Origin: a virus | Strand: one strand, 5' to 3' | DNA length: 31,896 nt | IMG/VR virus record: IMGVR_UViG_3300028794_000191 | Location: 1-31,896 of that record | Part shown: piece after piece, positions 20,130 through 28,730 of the stretch | Layout of the letters: each line of letters starts with the position of its first letter | How positions within the stretch are numbered: position 1 is the first letter of the stretch | The notes under the pieces: generated by a model | Database searches by the model: none | Told to the model about the DNA's origin: nothing | What the model saw: only the letters and a program-made list of their open reading frames with translations | Position numbers and translations under genes: made by a program

Positions 20130-21393
20130 CGCGCTGCCGCTGTCCCGTAAGCAGATCATTTCCATCGTCGAGGCCGAGTCGCGCATCAACGCGTGGGAAG
20201 GCAGCGTCCGGTCGGGCAAGACGATCGCCTCGCTGATCTGCTGGCTGGAGTTCGTCAGGACCGCGCCGCGCGGCGGCGAGCTGGTCATGGTCGGGCGCAC
20301 GCGAGACTCGCTGTACCGCAACGTCATCCAGCCGCTCACCAACCCGGAGATCTTCGGCAGGCTGGCGAAGCAGGTCAAGTACAACCCAGGCGCCCCGATC
20401 GCGATCATCATGGGCCGGATCGTGCACGTCCTCGGCGCGAACGACGCCAAGGCAGAACCCAAGGTCAGGGGCATGACCTGCTCCGGCGCCTACGTGGACG
20501 AGGCGACGACGTTGCCGAAGACGTTCTTCGACCAGCTCCTCGCCCGCTGCTCGGTCAAGGGCGCCAAGCTCTTCACCACGACGAACCCTGACAACCCGGC
20601 GCACTGGTTCCGCAGGGAGTACCTGAAGCGCCCGGCCGAGACGGGGCTGCGGTCGTGGCACTTCACCCTCGACGACAACCCGTACCTCGACCCGACGTAC
20701 GTGGCGTTCCTGAAGAGCACGTACACCGGGCTGTTTTACCGACGGAACATCCTCGGCCACTGGGTCCAGGCCGAAGGCGCCATCTACGACACGTTCGACG
20801 AGACGCGGCACGTCGTCAAGGACGTCCCGCACATCCAGCGGTGGCTGTGCGACGCGATCGACTACGGCACGACCAACCCGTACGCCGACCTCCTCATCGG
20901 GTTGGGCGTCGACCAACGGCTGTACGTCGTCTCGGAGTACCGGTGGGACTCTCGCGCCGAGCGCCGGAAGAAGACCGACGCCGAGTACTCGCAGGCGCGC
21001 CGACGCTGGCTCGCTGCGGTGCCGCACCCGCAGACCAACGTGCTCGGCGTGCAGCCAGAGTGGACCGTCGTCGACCCCTCCGCCGCCTCCTACGTGGAGC
21101 AGCTGCACCGCGACGGCGTCCACGGCGTCACCCCGGCCGACAACACCGTCCTCGACGGGATCCGCACGGTCGGATCGCTGATCGCGGCCAACCGGCTGTT
21201 CATCCACGAGTCCGCGCGCGGGCTGATCGAGGAAATCCCCGGCTACTCCTGGGATGACGAGAAAGCGGAGAAGGGCGAAGACGCCCCGATCAAGCAGGAC
21301 GACCACTCGTGCGACGCGCTCCGGTACGGCATCCGTACGACCGAGGCCCTGTGGCGGCCACACATCCCGATGCTCCTGGAGGTGGCCGCGTAA
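20116..21393 (+). CDS. terL: Terminase large subunit (PBSX-type)
   Basis: GTG 20116, inside the end of the small-subunit gene, has GGAGGCGGAGGG upstream. The 425-residue motor has an N-terminal ATPase with Walker A GSVRSGKT (29-36), Walker B GAYVDEA (124-130) and the coupling motif TTNPDNP (155-161), and a C-terminal RNase H-like nuclease with D249 (AIDYGTTNPYA), D320 (TVVDPSA) and D396/D400 (DDHSCDALRYG). It translocates DNA into the prohead and cuts it. The sequence resembles the PBSX/SPP1 group, consistent with headful packaging, but the packaging mode is inferred. Confidence 0.95.
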   Translation: MSLLDALPLSRKQIISIVEAESRINAWEGSVRSGKTIASLICWLEFVRTAPRGGELVMVGRTRDSLYRNVIQPLTNPEIFGRLAKQVKYNPGAPIAIIMGRIVHVLGANDAKAEPKVRGMTCSGAYVDEATTLPKTFFDQLLARCSVKGAKLFTTTNPDNPAHWFRREYLKRPAETGLRSWHFTLDDNPYLDPTYVAFLKSTYTGLFYRRNILGHWVQAEGAIYDTFDETRHVVKDVPHIQRWLCDAIDYGTTNPYADLLIGLGVDQRLYVVSEYRWDSRAERRKKTDAEYSQARRRWLAAVPHPQTNVLGVQPEWTVVDPSAASYVEQLHRDGVHGVTPADNTVLDGIRTVGSLIAANRLFIHESARGLIEEIPGYSWDDEKAEKGEDAPIKQDDHSCDALRYGIRTTEALWRPHIPMLLEVAA

Positions 21394-21614
21394 TGGCCGT
21401 ACGACTCGCCAAGGTGCGCCTCACCACGAACGGTCGCGGCACCGTCGAACTCGACGGCCAGCCCATCCCTGGGGTGCGGGCGGTGACCGTGCGGACCGAA
21501 ATCTACTGCCGACCGGTCCTCGTGATCGAGGTGCTCGCCCGTGAGGTCGACCTCAAGCAGGGCGACGAACCGGAGCCCGCCGAGGAGGTGGCAGATGCCC
21601 CTGCCCACGGGTGA
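21393..21614 (+). CDS. Small hypothetical protein between terminase and portal (73 aa)
   Basis: ATG 21393 overlaps the terminase TAA (TAATG). The protein is predicted all-beta for residues 1-52 (AVRLAKVRLTTNGRGTVELD, RAVTVRTEIYCRPVLVIEVL) and ends in an acidic tail. It overlaps the portal start by 20 nt. Similar short beta proteins occur at this place in actinophages; function unknown. Confidence 0.72.
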   Translation: MAVRLAKVRLTTNGRGTVELDGQPIPGVRAVTVRTEIYCRPVLVIEVLAREVDLKQGDEPEPAEEVADAPAHG

Positions 21615-23193
21615 CATCCCCTGGCCGCCCACGGACGAGCGCATCCAGTTCGCCCTCGCCGACTGGGACGCCTGGTACTCCTCCGACCCCGACCGCCTCG
21701 AACAGCGCTACCTCAGCCGCGGCTACCGCGACGCCGTCGACCGACCCTCGCAGTACCGCGGCGGAGTCGTCGGACGCCTCGCCCGCTGGTTCTGGGGCAA
21801 CCCCACCACAGAAGGCCAGAAGCGCGAGAAACTGCACGTACCGCTCGCCGGGGACATCGCCCGCACGAGCAGCGAACTCCTGTTCTCCGAGCCGCCAACC
21901 CTGAAAGCCACCGAGGACGCCAGCGACGCCACGCAGCAGGCCCTCGACGACCTCTTGGAGAGCGGCCTCCAGCCGACCCTCCTGGAAGCCGGGGAGGTCT
22001 GCGCCGCACTCGGCGGGGCGTACCTGCGCGTGGTGTGGGACCAGGATGTCTCCGACCGGCCGTGGATCGACACCGTAGCCGCCGATCGGGCCGTGCCAGA
22101 GTTCGCCTACGGGCGGCTGCGCGCGGTGACGTTCTGGACGGTACTGGAGTCCGAATCCCCGGACGACCGGCGGGTGTTCCGGCACCTGGAGCGCCATGAG
22201 AAGGGCCGGATCTACCACGGCCTGTACGAGGGCTCAGCCGGATCGCTCGGCACCGTACGCCCGCTCGCCGACCACCCCACCACGGCGCCCCTCGCCGCCG
22301 AGGTGGACGCCGAGGGCGGCCTCGACACCGGCGCCCCCGACAACCTGACCGCCGCCTACGTGCCCAACGTTCGCCCCGCGCGCGCCTGGAGGCACATCCC
22401 CACCGCCGCGTACTGGGGACAGTCGGACTTCCAGGGCATCGAAGGCCTGATGGACGCCCTCGACGAGACGTACTCCAGCTGGATGCGCGACATCCAGAAC
22501 GGCAAGGGCCGCGTCGTCGTCCCGTCCAGCATGCTGGAGTCCATGGGCCCCGGCCAGGGCGCCTCATGGGATGAGGAACGCCGGATCTACACCGGCCTCA
22601 ACATGCTCCCGCGCCCCGGCGACCCCAACCCACTCACGATCGTGCAGTTCGAGATCCGGGTTGAGCAGCACCGTGACACCTCCCAGGCCCTGATGGAGCA
22701 GGCCGTACGACAGGCCGGTTACTCCGCAGGCAGCTTCGGCGAGTCCGACGGCCAGGCCGTCACCGCGACCGAGGTCAAGGCCCGCAACCGGCGCTCTCTC
22801 AGCACCGCCGGCCGCAAGGGCAAGTACTGGGGGCCCGGGATTGCCGACATCAGCGCCTCCTACCTCGCGGTCCTGTCGGGTCCGCGCTTCCGCGTCAGTG
22901 GGCTGGACCTGGAGCCCCCGAAGGTGGAACTCCAGGACGGCGTCACCGAGGGCCCGGTGGAACTGGCCACCACCGCCGAGCTTCTCGCCCGGGCCGAAGC
23001 CGCCTCCAAGGAGACGCTGGTGGCGATGGTCCATCCGGACTGGGACAAGGACCAGGTGAAGGCCGAAGTAATCCGGATCAAGGACGAGTCCGCGCTCGCA
23101 GACCCGGCCCTGACGGGCGCCGAGGGCCCCGGCCCCGGCTTCCCCCCGCCCGGCGGCACGGACCAGGGCGAGGACGACAGCGGGGAGACGTAG
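21595..23193 (+). CDS. Portal protein (SPP1 gp6-like)
   Basis: ATG 21595 with GAGGAGG 6 nt upstream; the open frame further upstream lies in the previous gene. The 532-residue product has the portal pattern: DAWYSSDPDRLEQRYLSRGY near the N-terminus, a helix at RWFWGNPTTEGQKREKLHVP, a beta core (AYLRVVWDQDVSDRPWIDTV), the IEGLMDALDETYSSWMRDIQ helix, and the ATEVKARNRRSLSTAGRKGK segment followed by the C-terminal stem. The dodecameric ring sits at one capsid vertex, drives packaging with the terminase and joins the tail. The tail of the sequence is Pro/Gly/Asp-rich. Confidence 0.92.
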   Translation: MPLPTGDIPWPPTDERIQFALADWDAWYSSDPDRLEQRYLSRGYRDAVDRPSQYRGGVVGRLARWFWGNPTTEGQKREKLHVPLAGDIARTSSELLFSEPPTLKATEDASDATQQALDDLLESGLQPTLLEAGEVCAALGGAYLRVVWDQDVSDRPWIDTVAADRAVPEFAYGRLRAVTFWTVLESESPDDRRVFRHLERHEKGRIYHGLYEGSAGSLGTVRPLADHPTTAPLAAEVDAEGGLDTGAPDNLTAAYVPNVRPARAWRHIPTAAYWGQSDFQGIEGLMDALDETYSSWMRDIQNGKGRVVVPSSMLESMGPGQGASWDEERRIYTGLNMLPRPGDPNPLTIVQFEIRVEQHRDTSQALMEQAVRQAGYSAGSFGESDGQAVTATEVKARNRRSLSTAGRKGKYWGPGIADISASYLAVLSGPRFRVSGLDLEPPKVELQDGVTEGPVELATTAELLARAEAASKETLVAMVHPDWDKDQVKAEVIRIKDESALADPALTGAEGPGPGFPPPGGTDQGEDDSGET

Positions 23194-23196
23194 CCC

Positions 23197-24336
23197 ATGG
23201 CCGTATCCCCTGCGATGGCCGAGGACCTCGCCGCCGCGATCACGCGCCTGTACGAGGACGCCGAGTTGGCGATCATCGAGCGGATACGAAGGGCACTCGC
23301 GCAGGGCATCGACTCGCCGCTGTGGGCGGAGATCAAGCTCCGCTCGATTGGTGACCTACGGGAAGCCGTCGAGCACGTCGCGAACGCCCTCCAGACCGAC
23401 GCGAACGGCGCCGTCGCGCAGGCCCTCGCTACCGCGTACGGGCGCGGCAGGCAGGCCGCTGTCGCCGAGCTGGGGGCGCTGGACATCGGACGCGAACTCC
23501 ACGCTCGCCGGATCCTGCCGAACGCACCCTCGGTAGACCGGCTGGCCGCGTCATACGCGCAGGACACACGGCCGTTGTACCAGCGCATCACCCGGGCCGT
23601 CGTCGACACCTACCGCAACGTCGTCTCACGAGTGTCCGCCGGGCCGCTACTGGGCATCGAGACGCGCCGTCAGGCCAGTCAGCGGGCCCTCGATCAGCTG
23701 GCGCAGCGGGGCGTGAGCGGCTTCACGGACCGGGCGGGGCGGAACTGGGAGCTGGCCGCGTACGCGGAGATGGCCGTCCGGTCGGTCACGGCGCGCGCGG
23801 CGATCGAGGGCCACACCGACGCCCTGGCGGAGATCGGCGTGGGACTGGTCATCGTCTCGGACGCCCCGCTGGAGTGCCCGCTGTGCGCGCAGTGGGAGGG
23901 CGAGATCCTCACGCTGTCCGGTCCTCCTGGGCCGCAGGCGCTGCGCGTTGAGCACGCGATCCAGCCGGAAGGCCTGTTCGCACCGACGCGCACTCTGGCG
24001 GTGCACGTCGCCGGATCGCTGATCGAGGCGCGCGCGGCAGGGCTGTTCCATCCAAACTGCCGGCACAGCCTCGCCGCGTACCTCCCGGGCGTGACCACCA
24101 GGCCGCCGCACCATGCGACACCGGGCACGACGTACGAGGACACGCAGCGCCAGCGGGAGATCGAGCGGCACATCCGCCGCTGGAAGCGGGTGCAGGCTGC
24201 GGCGATGGACGAGGCCGCGCGCAAGCGGGCGGGTGCGAAGGTCCGCGCGTGGCAGGCCGCTCAGCGTGAGCACGTGGATGCGCACCCGGACCTGCGGCGT
24301 AAGCCCGTGCGCGAGCAGATCGGCTCCGCTCGCTGA
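23197..24336 (+). CDS. Phage minor capsid protein (Phage_min_cap2 / MuF-like)
   Basis: ATG 23197 lies three bases after the portal stop. The 379-residue protein has a helical N-terminal half (EDLAAAITRLYEDAELAIIE), then a conserved region GVSGFTDRAGRNWELAAYAE, EIGVGLVIVSDAPLECPLCA with QWEGEIL, and FHPNCRHSLAAYLPG, the hallmark Cys/His set of Phage_min_cap2 proteins. The C-terminus is a basic helix (RQREIERHIRRWKRVQAAAM). These proteins sit with the portal inside the prohead and may be ejected with DNA. No extra toxin domain is fused. Confidence 0.9.
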   Translation: MAVSPAMAEDLAAAITRLYEDAELAIIERIRRALAQGIDSPLWAEIKLRSIGDLREAVEHVANALQTDANGAVAQALATAYGRGRQAAVAELGALDIGRELHARRILPNAPSVDRLAASYAQDTRPLYQRITRAVVDTYRNVVSRVSAGPLLGIETRRQASQRALDQLAQRGVSGFTDRAGRNWELAAYAEMAVRSVTARAAIEGHTDALAEIGVGLVIVSDAPLECPLCAQWEGEILTLSGPPGPQALRVEHAIQPEGLFAPTRTLAVHVAGSLIEARAAGLFHPNCRHSLAAYLPGVTTRPPHHATPGTTYEDTQRQREIERHIRRWKRVQAAAMDEAARKRAGAKVRAWQAAQREHVDAHPDLRRKPVREQIGSAR

Positions 24337-24399
24337 CACAGACTTCCCGGCACCGCCCGCACGGGCACCGCCGGACATCCCGAAAAGGGAGCAACACCC

Positions 24400-25143
24400 A
24401 TGCACAAGAAGACTCTTCCCCGCCTGTCCGGGGCTGGCTGGTGCCACCCCTACGCCACTGGCCCTTTCGCCCCGGTCCTCTACGCGGATGGCGGCGCAGG
24501 GGACGGCGGCGGCTCCGGATCCGGCAGCAACGCAGGCGGTGACGGCGGCACAGGCGCTGGAGGCCAGGGTGGAGACGGCTCCGGCGGTCAAGGCTCTGGC
24601 GAAGGCGGGCAGGGCTCCGGTACATCCACCGGTTCGGGCTCCGGCGAGGGCGACGTCACGGACTGGAAGGCGCACTCCCGCGAGTGGGAGAAGCGGGCCA
24701 AGGCCAACGCCAACGCCGCGACCGAGCTGGAGAAGCTCAAGGCCGCGAACATGAGCGAGCAGGAGAAGGCCGTCACCGAAGCGGAGAAGGCAGGCCGCAC
24801 GGCCGCCCTCGCCGAGGCCGCCCCCCGGATCGCTCAGGCCCGCCTCGAAGCAGCTGCTGCGCGCGCGGGCGTCGACCTCAGCGAGTTCGCCGAGTACATC
24901 GACGTCAGCAAGTTCATCGGCGAGGACGGCGAGGTCGACGACAAGGCCATCAAGGCCGCCGTCACCAAGTTCTCCAAGCTCGCCCCCAAGGGCGCCGGCC
25001 GCTCCGGCGGCGACATGGGCGGCGCGGGCGGCTCCGGCGACCAGGGCGCTTCCCTCGACAAGCAGATCGAGGAGGCGACGAAGGCGCGCAACTTCCCGCG
25101 CGTCATCGCACTCAAGCGGCAGAAGGCCGCACAGACCACGTAA
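24400..25143 (+). CDS. Capsid scaffolding protein
   Basis: ATG 24400 with AAGGGAGC upstream. Residues 28-85 are an extreme Gly/Ser-rich stretch (GGAGDGGGSGSGSN and similar) followed by a charged coiled-coil (KAHSREWEKRAKANANAATE, LEKLKAANMSEQEKAVTEAE), then a helical C-terminal part with FIGEDGEVDDKAIKAAVTKF and a basic end (NFPRVIALKRQKAAQTT) likely to bind the coat protein. Position between minor and major capsid genes and coiled-coil composition are characteristic of scaffolds. The initial segment before the Gly stretch (GWCHPYATGPFAPVLYADGG) is unusual. Confidence 0.85.
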   Translation: MHKKTLPRLSGAGWCHPYATGPFAPVLYADGGAGDGGGSGSGSNAGGDGGTGAGGQGGDGSGGQGSGEGGQGSGTSTGSGSGEGDVTDWKAHSREWEKRAKANANAATELEKLKAANMSEQEKAVTEAEKAGRTAALAEAAPRIAQARLEAAAARAGVDLSEFAEYIDVSKFIGEDGEVDDKAIKAAVTKFSKLAPKGAGRSGGDMGGAGGSGDQGASLDKQIEEATKARNFPRVIALKRQKAAQTT

Positions 25144-25153
25144 GGAGTAGGCC

Positions 25154-26353
25154 ATGGCCGGAATCACCGGGATGGGCACCACCTTCAACCTCCCCAACTA
25201 CGCGAACGAACTGATCGCGCTCACTCCGGACGACACCCCGCTGCTGTCGGCCATCGGCGGACTCACCGGCGGCGGTATGACGACCGCCGTCGAGTTCGAG
25301 TGGCAGACCTACGACCTGCGCGATCCCGGGCAGAACGTCCAGGTGGAAGGTGCAACCGCCCCGGCCGCACAGGAGCGCGTACGGGCGAATGTGCGCAACG
25401 TCGCCCAGATCCACCAGTCGAAGGTCAGCGTCTCCTACACCAAGCAGGCGGCCATCGGGCAGCTGGCGACGCCCGGATCGGCTCCGTTCCGTGGCGTCGA
25501 CGGCTCCAACCCGGTCAACAGTGAGTTGGACTGGCAGGTCGCGCAGGAGCTGAAGTCCATCGCCCTGGACGTGAACTACAGCTTCATCAATGGCACCTTC
25601 GCCAACCCGACCACCAACGCCACAGCCCGCAAGACTCGGGGCTTGCTCGCTGCGGTCACCACGAACCGGATCGCGAAGGGCGTCACCACGACGGGTGGCA
25701 CCTCGGCAACCGACACGATCACCTCGACCGCCCACGGCCTGACCGATGGCAACAAGATCGTGTTCACGCTGACGGACGTGGCCACCAACATCGTGGCCGG
25801 CCGCGTCTACTACGTCGTGTCCAGTGCCGCGAACACCTTCAAGGTCGCCACGAGCCTCGGCGGCGCTGCACTCACCCTGGGCACCGCGACCGGCTTGGCG
25901 TGGACCAAACCGTGGGCGACGGCGCTAACCGGCGACGTGGTCAACGACATGATCCAGCTGGCCTTCGACAACGGGGGGCTCAGCGAGCAGTTCACCGCCA
26001 CCCTGCTGTGCAACAGCATCCAGAAGCGGGCTGTGACCAAGGCCTTCGCGTCGCAGTACGGCCAGTACACGGAGACCTCGCGGAACGTCGGCGGTGTGGC
26101 ACTGACGACCGTCGTAACGGACTTCGGGACGCTCAACCTGATGATGGACCGACACATGCCGCAGGACACCCTTGCTGCCGTGTCGCTGGAGCAGCTGCGC
26201 CCGGTCTTCCTGAACGTGCCTGACAAGGGCGTGTTCTTCGAAGAGCCCCTGGCCAAGACTGGCGCCTCGGACGAGGTCCAGCTCTACGGCGAGATCGGCC
26301 TGGAGTACGGCGCGGAGAAGGCCCACGCGGTCATGACCGGACTGGTGGTGTGA
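25154..26353 (+). CDS. Major capsid protein (HK97 fold, SU10-like) with an inserted domain
   Basis: ATG 25154 with AAGGAG upstream. The 399-residue product opens with MAGITGMGTTFNLPNYANEL, has the N-arm/E-loop-like VEFEWQTYDLRDPG, the helix LDWQVAQELKSIALDVNYSF, and after residue 255 the A-domain pattern (DMIQLAFDNGGLSEQFTATL, VTDFGTLNLMMDRHMPQ, ELYGE-like VQLYGEIGLEYGAEKAHAVM), matching SU10-type coat proteins. Residues about 174-251 form an insert with TDTITSTAHGLTDGNKIVFT and GRVYYVVSSAANTFKVATSL, a small beta domain otherwise known from tail and decoration proteins. Confidence 0.9.
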   Translation: MAGITGMGTTFNLPNYANELIALTPDDTPLLSAIGGLTGGGMTTAVEFEWQTYDLRDPGQNVQVEGATAPAAQERVRANVRNVAQIHQSKVSVSYTKQAAIGQLATPGSAPFRGVDGSNPVNSELDWQVAQELKSIALDVNYSFINGTFANPTTNATARKTRGLLAAVTTNRIAKGVTTTGGTSATDTITSTAHGLTDGNKIVFTLTDVATNIVAGRVYYVVSSAANTFKVATSLGGAALTLGTATGLAWTKPWATALTGDVVNDMIQLAFDNGGLSEQFTATLLCNSIQKRAVTKAFASQYGQYTETSRNVGGVALTTVVTDFGTLNLMMDRHMPQDTLAAVSLEQLRPVFLNVPDKGVFFEEPLAKTGASDEVQLYGEIGLEYGAEKAHAVMTGLVV

Positions 26354-26354
26354 C

Positions 26355-26657
26355 GTGGCGACGTACGAACGAGGCGCCGGTGCCCACGCGGCGGAGCGGA
26401 TTCGCCCAACACCCGGCAGTGACGACGAGGTGCGTCTTGACGCCCTTTCCGATGATCCATCGACCGACTGGCGACGTGTTGACGACGAGGCGCCGACGCC
26501 CGTCACGGAGGACCCCACGGACAAGCTTCCGGCCCGCTCGGCCTCGAAGGCGGACTGGAAGGCCTACGCGGCCTCCCAGGGCATGGACGAGGACGAGGCA
26601 GAGAAGGCCACGCGCGACGAGCTGGCCGCGAAGTACGCGGACGGAGGCGATAGCTGA
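26355..26657 (+). CDS. Hypothetical late protein with SAP/HeH-like C-terminus (100 aa)
   Basis: GTG 26355 directly follows the coat protein stop. Residues 1-55 are acidic and polar, probably disordered (ERIRPTPGSDDEVRLDALSD). The C-terminal 40 residues (SASKADWKAYAASQGMDEDE, AEKATRDELAAKYADGG) look like the short helix-extended-helix motif found after capsid genes in many phages. It probably contributes to head completion, by position. Its TGA overlaps the next ATG. Confidence 0.72.
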   Translation: MATYERGAGAHAAERIRPTPGSDDEVRLDALSDDPSTDWRRVDDEAPTPVTEDPTDKLPARSASKADWKAYAASQGMDEDEAEKATRDELAAKYADGGDS

Positions 26658-27166
26658 TGGGCCTCACGCGCACGCGGGTGGAGCTGAAGCTGGTCACCAC
26701 CCAGACCAAGCCCGACGACCTGTCCGTCCCGCAGGACGCCGTCGACTACCTCAAGTTCCTCAACTTCGGTGACGGTGCCGGGGCGGGCGCGGTCAACCTG
26801 CTCTTCCACGACCAGCGGACCCTCGCCGCGTCGGGCACGGAGAACCTCGACTTGGCGGGCACGCTGGCCGACAAGTTCGGGCAGACCCTGACGTTCGCCC
26901 GGATCAAGGTCGTGATGGTGATCGCGGCGACCGGGAACACGAACAACGTCAACGTCACCCAGCCCGCCGCCAACGGCCTTCCCGGAATGTTCCTGGCGGC
27001 TAGCGACGGCGTCGCGGTGCAGCCTTCCGGGATGTTCCTGTGGGTGGCCCCGAGCGCTGCTGGCGCGGTGGTCACGCCAGCCACGGGCGACCTCATCACC
27101 GTCACCAACTCGGCGGCCGGCACGTCGGTGACGTACGACGTGCTGATCCTCGGCGCGGCAACGTAG
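26657..27166 (+). CDS. Putative virion structural protein (head decoration candidate, 169 aa)
   Basis: ATG 26657 in a TGATG overlap. The product is mainly beta, Gly/Ala/Thr-rich and without charged helices: NLLFHDQRTLAASGTENLDL, FARIKVVMVIAATGNTNNVN, PGMFLAASDGVAVQPSGMFL, TGDLITVTNSAAGTSVTYDV. This resembles beta-sandwich proteins found just after coat genes in siphophages, which bind the capsid surface or a vertex. The exact role is inferred from fold impression and place. Confidence 0.75.
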   Translation: MGLTRTRVELKLVTTQTKPDDLSVPQDAVDYLKFLNFGDGAGAGAVNLLFHDQRTLAASGTENLDLAGTLADKFGQTLTFARIKVVMVIAATGNTNNVNVTQPAANGLPGMFLAASDGVAVQPSGMFLWVAPSAAGAVVTPATGDLITVTNSAAGTSVTYDVLILGAAT

Positions 27167-27176
27167 GGGGTGTCCG

Positions 27177-27593
27177 GTGGCCAGGATCTACGCGACGGCG
27201 GCGGACTACCTGGCCTACACCGGGCAGGCTCCGCCGTCGGACATCGACGCCCGGCTCGGTCGCGCGTCACGGTTCCTCGGCTCGAACGTGTTTCGGCTGT
27301 GCTGGTACGAGGTCGACGAGGACGGCTACCCCTCGAACACGCTCGTGGCGGAGGCCTTCGCGGCTGCGGTGTGCGCGCAGGTGCAGTGGTGGGACGAGAC
27401 CGGGGACGAGCTGGGTGCGGCCGGGCGGTACGCGTCGGTGAAGCTCGGCACTCTGGCCCTGTCCCGCGCGTCATCGTCCGGAGGCAGCGCCCCGGAGTCG
27501 GGCCGGGAGGTCGCTGAGACGGCGTTGGAGGCGCTGCGGTCGGAAGACCTGATACGCGACATCTTCGTGCTGGGGCTGGTGGTCCAGTGCTGA
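27177..27593 (+). CDS. Head-tail connector / adaptor protein (138 aa)
   Basis: GTG 27177 with GGGGGTG upstream. The all-helical pattern fits the gp15/gp6-type adaptor that binds under the portal: YATAADYLAYTGQAPPSDID, ARLGRASRFLGSNVFRLCWY, NTLVAEAFAAAVCAQVQWWD and the C-terminal EVAETALEALRSEDLIRDIF. Length and position after the coat gene agree. The stop overlaps the next ATG. Confidence 0.85.
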   Translation: MARIYATAADYLAYTGQAPPSDIDARLGRASRFLGSNVFRLCWYEVDEDGYPSNTLVAEAFAAAVCAQVQWWDETGDELGAAGRYASVKLGTLALSRASSSGGSAPESGREVAETALEALRSEDLIRDIFVLGLVVQC

Positions 27594-27907
27594 TGCCCGG
27601 TTTCCTCCTGCGGCACGAGGTGGTCGTCGAGCCGTACGAGGGCGACAGCGCCAACGGCCCGCTGTACGGCGCCCCGGTCACCGTGCGGTGCTTCCTCGAG
27701 GAGAAGCGGCGCATGGTCCGCAACTCAGCGGGCGAGCAGGTTCTGTCGGGGGCGACGTTCTACTGCCGTCTCGACGCGATCCCGGATGCCCCGCCGCAGT
27801 CCCTGGTCACTCTGCCCGGAGATCGGCAGAGCGAGGTCATCACGCAGGCCCGGCACGACGGCGGGGGCCTGCCCACCCCGGATCACCTGGAGGTGAGCCT
27901 CGTATGA
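27593..27907 (+). CDS. Head-tail stopper / head completion protein (104 aa)
   Basis: ATG 27593 overlaps the previous TGA (TGATG); GTG 27587 in frame is less likely. The small beta-barrel pattern is that of gp16-like stoppers: LLRHEVVVEPYEGDSANGPL, YGAPVTVRCFLEEKRRMVRN, ATFYCRLDAIPDAPPQSLVT and DHLEVSLV. The protein would close the portal channel after packaging and bind the tail. It is followed directly by the HK97 gp10-like gene. Confidence 0.85.
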   Translation: MPGFLLRHEVVVEPYEGDSANGPLYGAPVTVRCFLEEKRRMVRNSAGEQVLSGATFYCRLDAIPDAPPQSLVTLPGDRQSEVITQARHDGGGLPTPDHLEVSLV

Positions 27908-28254
27908 CGCAGTACACGCGTTTCACCTTCGACGGCCAGCGGCAGTGGACGTCGCGCGGCCGGCGCCTCGCGTCCGAGGGCCTGCGCCGAGGGCTGGAGC
28001 ACGTCCTCGCTGAGTCCCGGAAGATCGTGCCGCTCGAAGAGGGCACGCTGGAACGCTCCGGGAAGGTCGACGTGGACGGCCTGGACGGCTCGGTCTCGTA
28101 CGACACCGTGTACGCCCGCCGCCAGCACGAAGAGCTGACCTGGCGGCACCTCCCCGGGCGCTCGGCGAAGTACCTGGAGATCCCCATGCTGCGGGAACGC
28201 GAGGTGGTCCTGCGGCTGATGGCGGTACCCCTGCGGAGGTGGCTGCGTGGCTGA
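27904..28254 (+). CDS. HK97 gp10-like neck / tail completion protein (116 aa)
   Basis: ATG 27904 overlaps the previous TGA. An N-terminal helical half (GLRRGLEHVLAESRKIVPLE) is followed by EGTLERSGKVDVDGLDGSVS and YDTVYARRQHEELTWRHLPG, the characteristic GxLxxS and YAxxxHE motifs of the HK97-gp10 family, and the C-terminal YLEIPMLREREVVLRLMAVP. Such proteins complete the head-tail joint. It overlaps the next gene by 8 nt. Confidence 0.87.
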   Translation: MTQYTRFTFDGQRQWTSRGRRLASEGLRRGLEHVLAESRKIVPLEEGTLERSGKVDVDGLDGSVSYDTVYARRQHEELTWRHLPGRSAKYLEIPMLREREVVLRLMAVPLRRWLRG

Positions 28255-28666
28255 CCTCCTCGACGGGATCGCCCGTCACCTCGCCACCCTCGGCCTCCTC
28301 GTGTACGAGACCGCGGGCACGGGCGGGAACGTGTTCTTGGAGTCCATGCCCGACACCCCCGACGAGGCGGTCGCGCTGACCCTGTACGACGGCCTGGAGC
28401 CGGACTCCAGGTTGGGGTACGACGAGCCGCGCCTCCAGGTCCGATGCCGTGGGACACGCGACCGCAGGGTGTCCCGGGAACGCTGCCAGGCCATCTACGA
28501 CGAACTCAACGGCCTCGGCCCGCTCACCCTGCCGGACGGCACCGAGCTGATCCTGTGCTTCGCTCTCCAGCCTCCAACGTCGCTCGGGGTCGACGCAAAA
28601 GGGAGGCACGAGCACGTGACGAATTATCAGCTTGAGCACCGGTCGCTGACAGAGCACCGCGTCTGA
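28247..28666 (+). CDS. Tail terminator protein (139 aa)
   Basis: GTG 28247 lies in the end of the previous gene. The alpha/beta pattern DLLDGIARHLATLGLLVYET, VFLESMPDTPDEAVALTLYD, RLQVRCRGTRDRRVSRERCQ and AIYDELNGLGPLTLPDGTEL is that of minor capsid/tail terminator proteins that cap the tail tube at the head side. The extreme C-terminus (TNYQLEHRSLTEHRV) fits the usual beta strand and tail. Position immediately before the tail tube gene agrees. Confidence 0.83.
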   Translation: MADLLDGIARHLATLGLLVYETAGTGGNVFLESMPDTPDEAVALTLYDGLEPDSRLGYDEPRLQVRCRGTRDRRVSRERCQAIYDELNGLGPLTLPDGTELILCFALQPPTSLGVDAKGRHEHVTNYQLEHRSLTEHRV

Positions 28667-28683
28667 CCCTCAATTCCTTTTCA

Positions 28684-28707
28684 GCCCGCTGCTTTTCTGC
28701 TGCGGGC
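28684..28707 (+). terminator. Weak hairpin upstream of the major tail protein gene
   Basis: GCCCGC (28684-28689) and GCGGGC (28702-28707) form the base of a stem extended by GC/GC beyond one T-T mismatch, with loop TTTTCT and ATTTC after it. The 64-nt gap is AT-rich for this genome. It may reduce or process the transcript ahead of the abundantly needed tail protein. Confidence 0.4.
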
Positions 28708-28730
28708 ATTTCGCCATGCCCGGAGGAGAA

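Noticed and set aside
23647-25197. Minus-strand open frame opposite minor capsid and scaffold genes
   Set aside because: It is a composition artefact: it spans two genes and their gap and has no ribosome site or domain.
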